6,642 bases of DNA from Pelomonas sp046294815 (lineage in GTDB: Bacteria > Pseudomonadota > Gammaproteobacteria > Burkholderiales > Burkholderiaceae_C). A model generated the notes under the pieces. It searched no databases. It was not told the DNA's origin and was given only the letters and a program-made list of their open reading frames with translations. Shown piece after piece: positions 1 through 5,779 of this stretch; positions within the stretch are counted from its first letter, which is position 1, and every line of letters starts with the position of its first letter. The DNA lies in contig JBKBOJ010000108.1 of NCBI GenBank assembly GCA_046294815.1, forward strand, positions 1 to 6,642, in the 5' to 3' direction. The position numbers and the translations under genes are program-made.

Positions 1-634
1 TGGCCAGGCCCAGGTGCTGGTAGCGGCGGTAGTCGCTCTGGATCTCGTAGATGCCGCGCGGGAAGAAGTCGAAGCGGCGCGCAGCCAGCATGCGGAACAG
101 GTTGTCATGCCCCACCGCGCCATCCACTCGGAAACCGTTGTGCCGCATGATCTTGGCGTCCACCCACTGGACACCCAGGCCGGCGGTGAACTGCCGCAGA
201 TCGTCCAGCGTCCGTACGCGGTCGAAGCGCGGCTGCTCGCCCGCACGTATCAGCAGGACGCGGTAGTTGTTCAACTCCTTGAGCAGCGAGATCGGGATGC
301 TGCGCAGGCCGGTCGTCAGGCCGGGGTTGGGCGGCGTGAACACCACGTCGACGAGTTGGCCGCGGCGCAGGCCATCCAGCGCCCGCTCCAGCGAGATCTC
401 CTCCTTCAGGATGGACATCTCGTAAGGGCCGTAGTGGTCCACCGTCTTGCTCAACGCGAGCTCCAGCACCTCGAAGAAGTAGCCCGGCCGGCCGTCGCGC
501 GGGCCGTCGAAGGCCGGCACGCGGATGCGGGTGGGCATGCTCGCCCGCAGCGGCGCGACAACTGCCACACAACAGGCTGCCGCAGCCAGCGCGCGCAGCC
601 CGCTCCGACGTCCTTCGTTGGCGCTTCCGTTCAT
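1..634 (-). CDS. Periplasmic substrate-binding-like protein (SBP_bac_3-type), 3' part beyond window
   Basis: The reading frame is open from an ATG at 634 to the left edge, giving 211 residues with no stop, so the C-terminus lies outside the window. The N-terminus looks like a Sec signal peptide: basic residues (GRR, residues 8-10), a hydrophobic stretch at about 13-29 (LRALAAAACCVAVVAP), and a likely cleavage after LRA near residue 31. From about residue 36 the protein resembles type-2 periplasmic binding proteins related to amino-acid ABC transporter subunits (SBP_bac_3). Recognisable family features are an FFEVLELAL helix (53-61), a LVDVVFTP strand (94-101), an LLKELNNYRVLLI strand pair (117-129), and DNLFRMLAARRFDFFPRG (177-194). 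No transporter permease is visible. Such stand-alone proteins often have unknown ligands, and a true transport role is not shown. The start overlaps the recQ stop (ATGA at 634-631) and has no clear Shine-Dalgarno, so translation is probably coupled to recQ. Confidence 0.82.
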   Translation of the reverse strand, partial: MNGSANEGRRSGLRALAAAACCVAVVAPLRASMPTRIRVPAFDGPRDGRPGYFFEVLELALSKTVDHYGPYEMSILKEEISLERALDGLRRGQLVDVVFTPPNPGLTTGLRSIPISLLKELNNYRVLLIRAGEQPRFDRVRTLDDLRQFTAGLGVQWVDAKIMRHNGFRVDGAVGHDNLFRMLAARRFDFFPRGIYEIQSDYRRYQHLGLA

Positions 635-2520
635 CGTCTGAGCACCCGCAGGATCTCGCGGCCGTAGGCCTCCAGCTTCTTGGTGCCCACGCCGCTGATC
701 TCGCCCAGTTCCGCCAGGTCGGCCGGCATCGCCCGCGCCATCTCGGCCAGCGTGGTGTTCTGGAAGATCACATAGGCCGGCAGCCCATGCGCCTTGGCCA
801 CCTCGGAGCGCCAGGCCTTCAATGCCTCGAAGCGCTGCTGGGCGTCGGCATCCAGGCCCAGGGACGGATCGGCCTTGGGCCTGCTGGCGCCGCGCGTCCC
901 CCTGGCCTTGCCGCGCGACGTCTTCTCGTCGACCTCGCGCAGCCGGATCTCCACCTCTCCCTTGAGCACCGACCGCGCACTGTCCTGCAGCGCCAGCGTG
1001 TTGAACTCGCCTTCGGCGGCCACGTGGCCCAGCGCGATCAGCTGGCGCAGCACGGCACGCCACTGCTGCTCGGAGAGGTCGGCGCCGACACCCCAGGTCG
1101 ACAGCTGCTCATGGCCATACTGCCGGGTCTTGTCCGTGGCCTTGCCGCGCAGCACGTCGATCAGATGCCCGGCGCCAAAACTCTGGCCGCGCTGGTGGAA
1201 GCGGTAGATGCATGAAAGCAGCTTGCGCGCCGCCTCGGTGGCGTCCCACGTGGCCGGTGGGTTCAGGCAGTTGTCGCAGTTGCCGCAGGGTTCGCTGCGT
1301 TCGCCGAAGTAGCCCAGCAGCCGCACGCGCCGGCAGTCGGTCGCCTCGCACAACGCCAACAGCGCGTCCAGCTTGCCGCGCTGGCCCTGCTTGAAGGCCT
1401 CGTCCGCCGGGCTCTCGTCGATCATGCGGCGCTGGTTGACGACGTCGGCCAGGCCATAGGTCATCCAGGCCTGGGCCGGTGCACCGTCGCGACCGGCGCG
1501 GCCAGTCTCCTGGTAGTAGGCCTCGATGTTCTTGGGCAGGTCCAGGTGGGCGACGAAGCGCACGTCCGGCTTGTCAATGCCCATGCCGAAGGCGATGGTG
1601 GCGACCATGACCAGGCCGTCCTCGCGCAGGAAGCGGTCCTGGTGGCGGCGGCGCACGTCGGCGTCCAGGCCCGCGTGATAGGGCAGGGCATGGATGCCCT
1701 CGCTCTTGAGCCACTCGGCGGTCTCCTCCACCTTCTTGCGGCTCTGGCAGTACACGACACCGGCCTCGCCGTCGTGCTCATCCTGAATGAAGCGCAGCAG
1801 CTGTTCGCGCGGCGAGCCGTTCTTCTCGACGATGAGGTAGCGAATGTTGGGCCGGTCGAAGCTGCTGATGAAGACGCGCGCGTCCTGCAGCTGCAGCCTC
1901 TCGATGATGTCGCGCCGGGTCAGCTCGTCGGCCGTGGCCGTCAGCGCGATGCGCGGCACGTCGGGGAAGCGCTCGTGCAGCAGGCTGAGCTGCAGGTATT
2001 CCGCGCGGAAGTCGTGGCCCCACTGGCTGACGCAATGGGCCTCGTCGATGGCGAACATGGACAGCAGGCCGCGCTCGTGCAGCGAGCTCAGCTGCGCCAG
2101 GAAGCGCGGTGTCGTGATGCGCTCGGGCGCCGCGTACAGCAGCGTCAGCCGCCCGCTCATGAGCTCGCGCTCGATGCGGCTGGCCTCCTCGCCGGTCAGG
2201 CTGCTGTTCAGGAAGGCGGCATGCACGCCGGCCTCCTCCAGCGCGCCGACCTGGTCGTGCATCAGCGCGATCAGCGGGCTCACGACCACGGCCACGCCCT
2301 GCCCGCGCGTGTGGCGCAGGATGGCGGGCACCTGGTAGCACAGGCTCTTGCCACCGCCGGTGGGCATCAGCACCAGCGCGTCGCCACCGGCGGCGACCTG
2401 CTCGACGATGTCGGCCTGCTGGCCGCGGAAGGCGGTGTAGCCGAAGACTTCAGAAAGCACCTGGCGGGCGGCGCCGGCCAGCTCGTCGCTGGGACTGGGA
2501 AGATGCACGGGCGGATTCAC
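631..2520 (-). CDS. recQ: ATP-dependent DNA helicase RecQ
   Basis: This is a superfamily 2 3'-5' DNA helicase of recombinational repair and replication-fork processing. It has 629 residues, against about 610 in E. coli, and is complete. The order is: motif 0 (FGYTAFRGQQ, 26-35); Walker A MPTGGGKS (52-59, Lys58); motif Ia SPLIALMHDQV (81-91); motif II DEAH (159-162) followed by the RecQ aromatic-rich loop SQWGHDF (165-171); motif III ALTATA (192-197); motif IV around VVYCQSRKK (255-263); motif V ATIAFGMGIDKPDVRFVAH (307-325); motif VI YYQETGRAGRDG (335-346). Zinc ligands are Cys396, Cys412, Cys415 and Cys418. An RQC winged-helix region spans about 425-525, a basic linker (KTSRGKARGTRG) lies near 533-544, and an HRDC domain runs from about 562 to 628. 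The start is GTG at 2520. It has only a weak Shine-Dalgarno and the frame stays open upstream, but the N-terminal length matches the family. Repeats lie just upstream, and the stop overlaps the next gene by 4 nt. Confidence 0.97.
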   Translation of the reverse strand: MNPPVHLPSPSDELAGAARQVLSEVFGYTAFRGQQADIVEQVAAGGDALVLMPTGGGKSLCYQVPAILRHTRGQGVAVVVSPLIALMHDQVGALEEAGVHAAFLNSSLTGEEASRIERELMSGRLTLLYAAPERITTPRFLAQLSSLHERGLLSMFAIDEAHCVSQWGHDFRAEYLQLSLLHERFPDVPRIALTATADELTRRDIIERLQLQDARVFISSFDRPNIRYLIVEKNGSPREQLLRFIQDEHDGEAGVVYCQSRKKVEETAEWLKSEGIHALPYHAGLDADVRRRHQDRFLREDGLVMVATIAFGMGIDKPDVRFVAHLDLPKNIEAYYQETGRAGRDGAPAQAWMTYGLADVVNQRRMIDESPADEAFKQGQRGKLDALLALCEATDCRRVRLLGYFGERSEPCGNCDNCLNPPATWDATEAARKLLSCIYRFHQRGQSFGAGHLIDVLRGKATDKTRQYGHEQLSTWGVGADLSEQQWRAVLRQLIALGHVAAEGEFNTLALQDSARSVLKGEVEIRLREVDEKTSRGKARGTRGASRPKADPSLGLDADAQQRFEALKAWRSEVAKAHGLPAYVIFQNTTLAEMARAMPADLAELGEISGVGTKKLEAYGREILRVLRR

Positions 2521-2540
2521 GCCGGCATTGTCCCAGCATG

Positions 2541-2719
2541 CCGCAAAGTCGAGTCCGTTGGGGACAGAGCTGCTCGCTGCGCTCGGGCGGTCTGTCCCGC
2601 AAGGTCAAGTCAGTTGGGGACAGAGCTACTCGCTGCGCTCGGGCGGTCTGTCCCGCAAGGTCAAGTCAGTTGGGGACAGAGCTACTCGCTGCGCTCGGGC
2701 GGTCTGTCCCGCAAGGTCA
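2541..2719. repeat. 56-bp tandem repeat with internal inverted repeat (REP-like)
   Basis: Three full 56-bp units start at 2541, 2597 and 2653, followed by an 11-bp stub at 2709-2719 that ends immediately before the slyX stop codon. Units 2 and 3 are identical; unit 1 differs at four positions. Each unit contains GGGACAGA and, about 22 bp later, TCTGTCCC, an 8-bp inverted repeat able to form a long hairpin, with a weaker inner GAGC/GCTC pairing. The array fills almost the whole slyX-recQ gap. Because 56 is not a multiple of 3, the short frames crossing it change phase at every unit, so it is not coding. It resembles REP/BIME-type extragenic palindromes, but no associated transposase (RAYT) is in the window and that assignment is inference. 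There is no T-run after the hairpins in the recQ direction, so simple intrinsic termination is unlikely. mRNA stabilisation or processing between slyX and recQ is possible. Confidence 0.9.
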
Positions 2720-2944
2720 TCAGTAGTGCGGCGGCAAGTCGTCGCGCAGGCTGCGCACGCCACCCGGCTCGGCCGCCGCGGCGCGGTCGCGCAGTTCGAG
2801 CAGCTCGCGCACCAGCCGGTCGATCTGGGCCTGCTGGCGCACGATGACCTGGTTGAGCTGCTCCAGGGTGTCGTCGGCAAAGCTGGCCTTGATCTCCAGC
2901 TCCGTGATGCGCTGCTCCAGCGCCTGAATGCTCATGTCGTCCAT
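2720..2944 (-). CDS. slyX: SlyX family protein
   Basis: This is a 74-residue acidic/amphipathic protein. It is recognised by its size, a heptad-like coiled coil from about residue 6 to 55 (IQALEQRITELEIKASF then LEQLNQVIVRQQAQIDRLV), and the C-terminal PPHY, which is the hallmark of SlyX proteins. The molecular function of SlyX is not established. In E. coli the gene lies near slyD and the name came from lysis suppression, so no role can be stated here. I chose the ATG at 2944; a second ATG at 2935 (three codons in) is an equally plausible start, and neither has a strong Shine-Dalgarno. The gene begins 19 bp after the stop of the GIN-domain gene and is probably on the same transcript. The 56-bp repeat array starts directly at its stop codon. 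Confidence 0.88.
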   Translation of the reverse strand: MDDMSIQALEQRITELEIKASFADDTLEQLNQVIVRQQAQIDRLVRELLELRDRAAAAEPGGVRSLRDDLPPHY

Positions 2945-2963
2945 GTCCGTATTGGGCCTGAAA

Positions 2964-3728
2964 TCAGCGCTTGTCTCCCTTGGCGCTGATGGAGCCCATG
3001 CCCGACACCGAGCGCTGCACCGCCGGGTTGCCGAAGTAGTCCACCGAGCCGATGCCGGAGATGTGGGCGGACAGGTCGTCCGTGACCCACAGCACCACGT
3101 TGCCCAGGCCGCTGACGTTGACGCGCGCCTTGGCCGCCTGCAGCCGGTCGGCGATGACCCTGCCTTTGCCCGAGATCTGCAGCGCCAGCTCTTCGACGCG
3201 CCCACCCAGCTGGCCGTCGCCCGAGCCCGAAATGGCGAACACCAGCTGGCGCGCCTGCAGCTGGTCGAGCCGCACGAGGCCCGCGCCGCTGATGCTGAGC
3301 TTGAGCTGGTCGGTGCGCAGCGGCCCGGGGGCATGCACGTCGCTGGCGCCGGAGACCGACAGCTGGCGCAGCTCGCGCATCTGCACCTGCACGAACAGCT
3401 TGTGGCTGTGCCAGAACTTCCAGCCCCCGGTCGGGCGGATGAGCAGCTGGCGGTTGGCCAGCTCGACCTGCACGCCCTTCTGCACCTCGGCGTCGCCGGC
3501 GATGTAGGCCTGGTCGCGCTCGCCCTGCACCAGCAGCACGCGGGCGGCGCCGGCCAGCTCCAGGCGGTCGAAGTCGCCGGGCGTATAGACCTTGCCCGGG
3601 CCGGCCGGCAGCGCCGCTGGCGCGGGGAGTTCGACCGGGGCAGCGCTCGCCGCCGGTGCCGCCGGCGCGGCGGTCTGCGCCCGGGCCAGGCCCAGCAGCA
3701 GCAACAGCAACAGCCCGGCGCTCCTCAC
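2964..3728 (-). CDS. Secreted GIN-domain (DUF2807) beta-solenoid protein
   Basis: The product has 254 residues, starting at a GTG (3728) that overlaps the response-regulator stop as GTGA. A good Shine-Dalgarno lies 8 nt upstream. The frame stays open further upstream, but that part is antisense-like shadow of the regulator. Residues 1-17 form a classic signal peptide: Arg2, a leucine run at 6-12, and the probable cleavage site ARA before Gln18. A low-complexity Ala/Pro linker (18-44) follows. The rest matches the putative auto-transporter adhesin head GIN domain: a starting VYTPGDFDRLELAGAARVLLVQG segment (47-69), then seven Ser-Gly turns in a (S/I/V)SG(x)G pattern at 126, 147, 167, 186, 206, 224 and 242. 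Their spacing of 18-21 residues is as expected for rungs of a right-handed beta-helix. A periplasmic or surface location is likely. The function is unknown in this family. Coupling to the LytTR regulator suggests a role tied to envelope sensing, which is inference. Confidence 0.87.
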   Translation of the reverse strand: MRSAGLLLLLLLGLARAQTAAPAAPAASAAPVELPAPAALPAGPGKVYTPGDFDRLELAGAARVLLVQGERDQAYIAGDAEVQKGVQVELANRQLLIRPTGGWKFWHSHKLFVQVQMRELRQLSVSGASDVHAPGPLRTDQLKLSISGAGLVRLDQLQARQLVFAISGSGDGQLGGRVEELALQISGKGRVIADRLQAAKARVNVSGLGNVVLWVTDDLSAHISGIGSVDYFGNPAVQRSVSGMGSISAKGDKR

Positions 3729-4468
3729 AGCGACTGCTCCCTCAGCATCTTGGACACCTCGCGGTTGGCCGTGATGCGGCTGCCGTCGCGCAGCTGCACC
3801 ACCAGCTGCGAGTTCTCGTCGGGCGTCAGGCTGTCGACGAAGTCCAGGTTGACGATGCAGCCGCGCTGCACGCGCAGGAAGCGCGTCGGGTCCAGCCGGG
3901 TCTCGAAGTCGGCGATGGGCAGGCGCACCAGGAAGCTGCGACCCTTGGCCGTGATGGCGGTGTATTTGTTGTCCGAGCGCAGACACTCGATATCGCTGAC
4001 CTGCAGCGGAAAGATCTTGCCCTGGTCGCGCACCAGCAGCCGCGTCAGCGGTGCGTCGTGCGGCGCGCCCAGCGCCTGCGCCACCTCCGCGACGCTGGGT
4101 GCGGCGTCGCGCAGCGCATGGCGCACCGCCTCATCGAAGCGCTCGCGCGAGAAGGGCTTGAGCAGGTAGTCCAGCGCATGCAGCTCGAAGGCCGTCAGCG
4201 CATGCTGGTCGTAGGCGGTCGTGAAGATGATGCGCGGCTGGTGGGCGTCGCCCTGCAGCGCCTGCACCACCTGCAGACCGGTCAAGCCGGGCATCTGGAT
4301 GTCGGTCAGCACCAGGACCGGCTTGAAGGCGCGGATCTTCTCCAGCGCCTCCTCGCCGTCCGCGCAGACCGCGACCAGTTGCAGGCCCGGCGTGGCCTTG
4401 ACCCAGTCCGCCAGCGCCTCGGCGGCCAGGTGTTCGTCTTCGGCGATCAGAACTGTGGTGCTGGTCAT
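3725..4468 (-). CDS. LytTR-family (LytR/AlgR) response regulator
   Basis: A 247-residue transcriptional regulator. The receiver domain (about 5-118) has the acidic pair Glu10/Asp11, phospho-acceptor Asp56 in LVLTDIQMPG, the switch Thr84 in FTTAYD, and Lys104 in YLLKPF. A short linker (120-138) leads to a LytTR DNA-binding domain (about 140-245) with the landmarks IECLRSDNKYT (160-170), FLRVQRGCIVNLDFV (197-211) and the terminal ITANREVSKML. LytTR domains bind DNA through a ten-stranded beta fold rather than a helix-turn-helix, usually at two direct repeats about two helical turns apart. The start is ATG at 4468, overlapping the kinase stop as ATGA; it has no obvious Shine-Dalgarno, which fits translational coupling. 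The cognate kinase is immediately upstream. It resembles AlgR of pseudomonads, but orthology and regulon cannot be decided here. Confidence 0.94.
   Translation of the reverse strand: MTSTTVLIAEDEHLAAEALADWVKATPGLQLVAVCADGEEALEKIRAFKPVLVLTDIQMPGLTGLQVVQALQGDAHQPRIIFTTAYDQHALTAFELHALDYLLKPFSRERFDEAVRHALRDAAPSVAEVAQALGAPHDAPLTRLLVRDQGKIFPLQVSDIECLRSDNKYTAITAKGRSFLVRLPIADFETRLDPTRFLRVQRGCIVNLDFVDSLTPDENSQLVVQLRDGSRITANREVSKMLREQSL
3737..3743 (-). promoter_or_regulatory. Ribosome binding site for the GIN-domain gene
   Basis: On the minus strand this reads GAGGGAG, a near-consensus Shine-Dalgarno 8 nt before the GTG at 3728. It lies inside the last codons of the response regulator. It decides the non-ATG start, which is further supported by the signal peptide that follows directly and by the GTGA overlap. 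Confidence 0.7.
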
Positions 4469-5637
4469 GCTTGCGGTATGAACAGGTCGACGCGGAAGCC
4501 CGCGCCGGGGGCGGTGTGGATGCGCAGGCGGGCCTGGCCGTCGTAGTCGAGCGCAAAGCGTTTCCTCAGCGCCGCCAGCCCCACGCCGCGGCGCTGGCCG
4601 GGTTTGGGCTCCAACGCCTCGGGTTCGCAGCCCGGGCCGTCGTCGGCCACGGCCAGGTCCAGGCCCTGGTTGAGCGCATTGCGGCGCGCGCTGATGGTCA
4701 CCGTGCCGCCGCACTTGCGCGGCGCCACCGCGTGCAGGATGGCGTTCTCCACCAAGGGCTGCAGGGTCAGCGGCGGCAGCTCGTCGGCCAGCACGCGCTC
4801 CTCCAGCTCCCAATCCACGCGCAGCCGCGGGCCCAGGCGCAGCGCCTCCAGCGCCAGGTAGTCGCGCAGAAAGTCGATCTCGTCGGACAGCATCACGCGG
4901 TCCGGCCGCGCGCTCGCCGGGCCGCCCCCAGAGCGCGCCGCCCCCTCGGGGGGCAGGCCAGGTGCCACCCGGCCGTGGGGGTCCATGCCCTCGCGCTTGG
5001 TGTCCAGCACATAGCGCAGCATGGACGCGAACTTCAGCAGCGCGGCCTCGGCGGCGGCCGGGTCCTTGCGGGTCAGCGCGATCAGCGAATTCAGCGTGTT
5101 GAACAGGAAATGCGGATTGAGCTTGCCGCTGATGGCCGACAGCTCGGCCTTGGCCAGCGCGCTCTCGGCCTGGGCCGCGGCGACGGCCGCCGCGCGCGCC
5201 GCGCGCGCCTGCAACACCGCCGTGAACGCGGTGGCGATGGCCGCATACACCACCAGCCCCCACACCGAGCGCCACAGCAGCCCCGCCACCAGCACCGCGC
5301 CGGCATGGTCGCTGCCGAACAGCGCCGCGTTGACCGCAAACTCGCCCGCCTGCCACAGCGCGGCAAAGCCCACCGCAGCCAGCCCATGGGCGATGGCGGT
5401 GGCCGGCAGGCCGGCATGGCTGACATGCAGGCGGCGCGCCAACGGCCAGACGGCGATGCCCAGCAGCATGGGCGCCCACAGCATGGTGGTGGCCTGGTAG
5501 ACGGCCAGCCAGAACGGGTCCAGCCCGCGGTCGAACTCGCTGCCGGCCAGCACGAACAAACACCAGGCCAGCGCGCAGCAGCCCGCATAGGCCAGCCAGA
5601 GGCGCCGGTTGTGGGCAGGGGGGCCGAGGGTGTCCAT
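4465..5637 (-). CDS. LytS/AlgZ-type membrane sensor histidine kinase with an in-frame insert
   Basis: The 390-residue kinase is the partner of the adjacent LytTR regulator. About four hydrophobic helices lie at roughly 13-31, 42-66, 78-104 and 112-142, with little periplasmic loop, so the signal may be sensed within or near the membrane. An Ala-rich coiled coil (143-168) leads to the His_kinase (PF06580) core: the phospho-acceptor His176 in GKLNPHFLFNTLNSL, followed by LLKFASMLRYVLD (200-212). The HATPase domain has the N-box LQPLVENAILHAV (292-304, Asn298), the G1 box ADDGPG (331-336) and the G2 box GVGLAALRKRF (351-361). Residues about 217-246, rich in Gly/Pro/Ala, interrupt the usual join between RYVLDTKRE and RVMLSDEIDFLRDYL and appear to be encoded by a repeat element. 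The start ATG at 5637 is secure because an in-frame TAA lies 12 nt upstream. Stimulus unknown. Confidence 0.92.
   Translation of the reverse strand: MDTLGPPAHNRRLWLAYAGCCALAWCLFVLAGSEFDRGLDPFWLAVYQATTMLWAPMLLGIAVWPLARRLHVSHAGLPATAIAHGLAAVGFAALWQAGEFAVNAALFGSDHAGAVLVAGLLWRSVWGLVVYAAIATAFTAVLQARAARAAAVAAAQAESALAKAELSAISGKLNPHFLFNTLNSLIALTRKDPAAAEAALLKFASMLRYVLDTKREGMDPHGRVAPGLPPEGAARSGGGPASARPDRVMLSDEIDFLRDYLALEALRLGPRLRVDWELEERVLADELPPLTLQPLVENAILHAVAPRKCGGTVTISARRNALNQGLDLAVADDGPGCEPEALEPKPGQRRGVGLAALRKRFALDYDGQARLRIHTAPGAGFRVDLFIPQA
4900..4989. repeat. Palindromic GC-rich repeat element inserted in-frame in the kinase gene
   Basis: About 90 bp inside the kinase gene encode Gly/Pro/Ala-rich sequence with no counterpart in the usual LytS-type core. 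At DNA level the segment has nested inverted repeats: an inner perfect stem GCCCCC/GGGGGC (4940-4945 with 4949-4954, loop TCG) and an outer stem CCCCCA/TGGGGG (4925-4930 with 4976-4981). From memory, similar blocks (CCCCC-CGA-GGGGG cores beside GGGGCGGCCC) are common intergenic repeats in Comamonadaceae. The exact borders are estimated from where family-like protein sequence stops and resumes. No convincing target-site duplication is visible beyond a short GGAC on both sides. Confidence 0.6.
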
Positions 5638-5680
5638 GGCTTCATCTTAGGGAGCGCCGCCGCCCGGCCGGGACGCCGGG

Positions 5681-5722
5681 AGACAGAGTGCGGGTCCCGG
5701 GGTGCGAAATGCGGGTGCCGGG
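5681..5722. repeat. 21-bp direct repeat between the kinase and ssb genes
   Basis: TGCGGGTCCCGGG (5689-5701) and TGCGGGTGCCGGG (5710-5722) match at 12 of 13 positions and start exactly 21 bp apart. A weaker third relative may lie at 5660-5680. The copies therefore face the same side of the helix, about two turns apart. They lie in the only promoter-bearing gap available to both the kinase operon and ssb. They could be an operator, for instance for the LytTR regulator, but they do not obviously match the published LytTR consensus, so the role is unknown. Confidence 0.5.
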
Positions 5723-5739
5723 AATCAGGTGGGCGTCGG

Positions 5740-5745
5740 CATAAT
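5740..5745 (+). promoter_or_regulatory. Candidate -10 box for ssb
   Basis: CATAAT, matching the sigma-70 -10 consensus at five of six positions, stands out as an AT island in GC-rich sequence, 34 bp before the ssb ATG. No good -35 box is found at 16-18 bp upstream, where the sequence is the GC-rich direct repeat. A short leader starting near 5752 would result. No LexA-type operator was seen in the gap. Confidence 0.45.
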
Positions 5746-5779
5746 TCGCAGCCTTCCCCATCGAATTCAGGCGAGCGTC

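Noticed and set aside
2541..2719. CRISPR array
   Set aside because: The units are contiguous and nearly identical over the whole 56 bp, with no variable spacers, and no cas genes are present.
1546..2847. 433-residue plus-strand open frame opposite recQ, continuing into the repeats
   Set aside because: It is antisense to a complete recQ with all helicase motifs, has the low-complexity composition of a GC-rich shadow frame, and runs through the non-coding 56-bp repeats.
2528..2989. Small plus-strand ORFs across the 56-bp repeats with repeated peptide segments
   Set aside because: The repeat length is not a multiple of three, so the peptides shift frame at each unit; there is no coding evidence.
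3729..3986. An 86-residue N-terminal extension of the GIN-domain protein
   Set aside because: It overlaps the regulator coding sequence and looks like noise; the GTG at 3728 has a good ribosome binding site and a signal peptide directly after it.
4469..5563. Long open extension upstream of the response regulator in its own frame, suggesting a kinase-regulator fusion
   Set aside because: The extension lies in a different frame from the kinase and reads as Arg/Gly/Ala-rich noise; the receiver domain begins normally at the ATG at 4468.
5644..5649. TAAGAT on the minus strand as a -10 box for the kinase gene
   Set aside because: It lies only 6 nt before the start codon, would imply a leaderless transcript, and has no matching -35 element.
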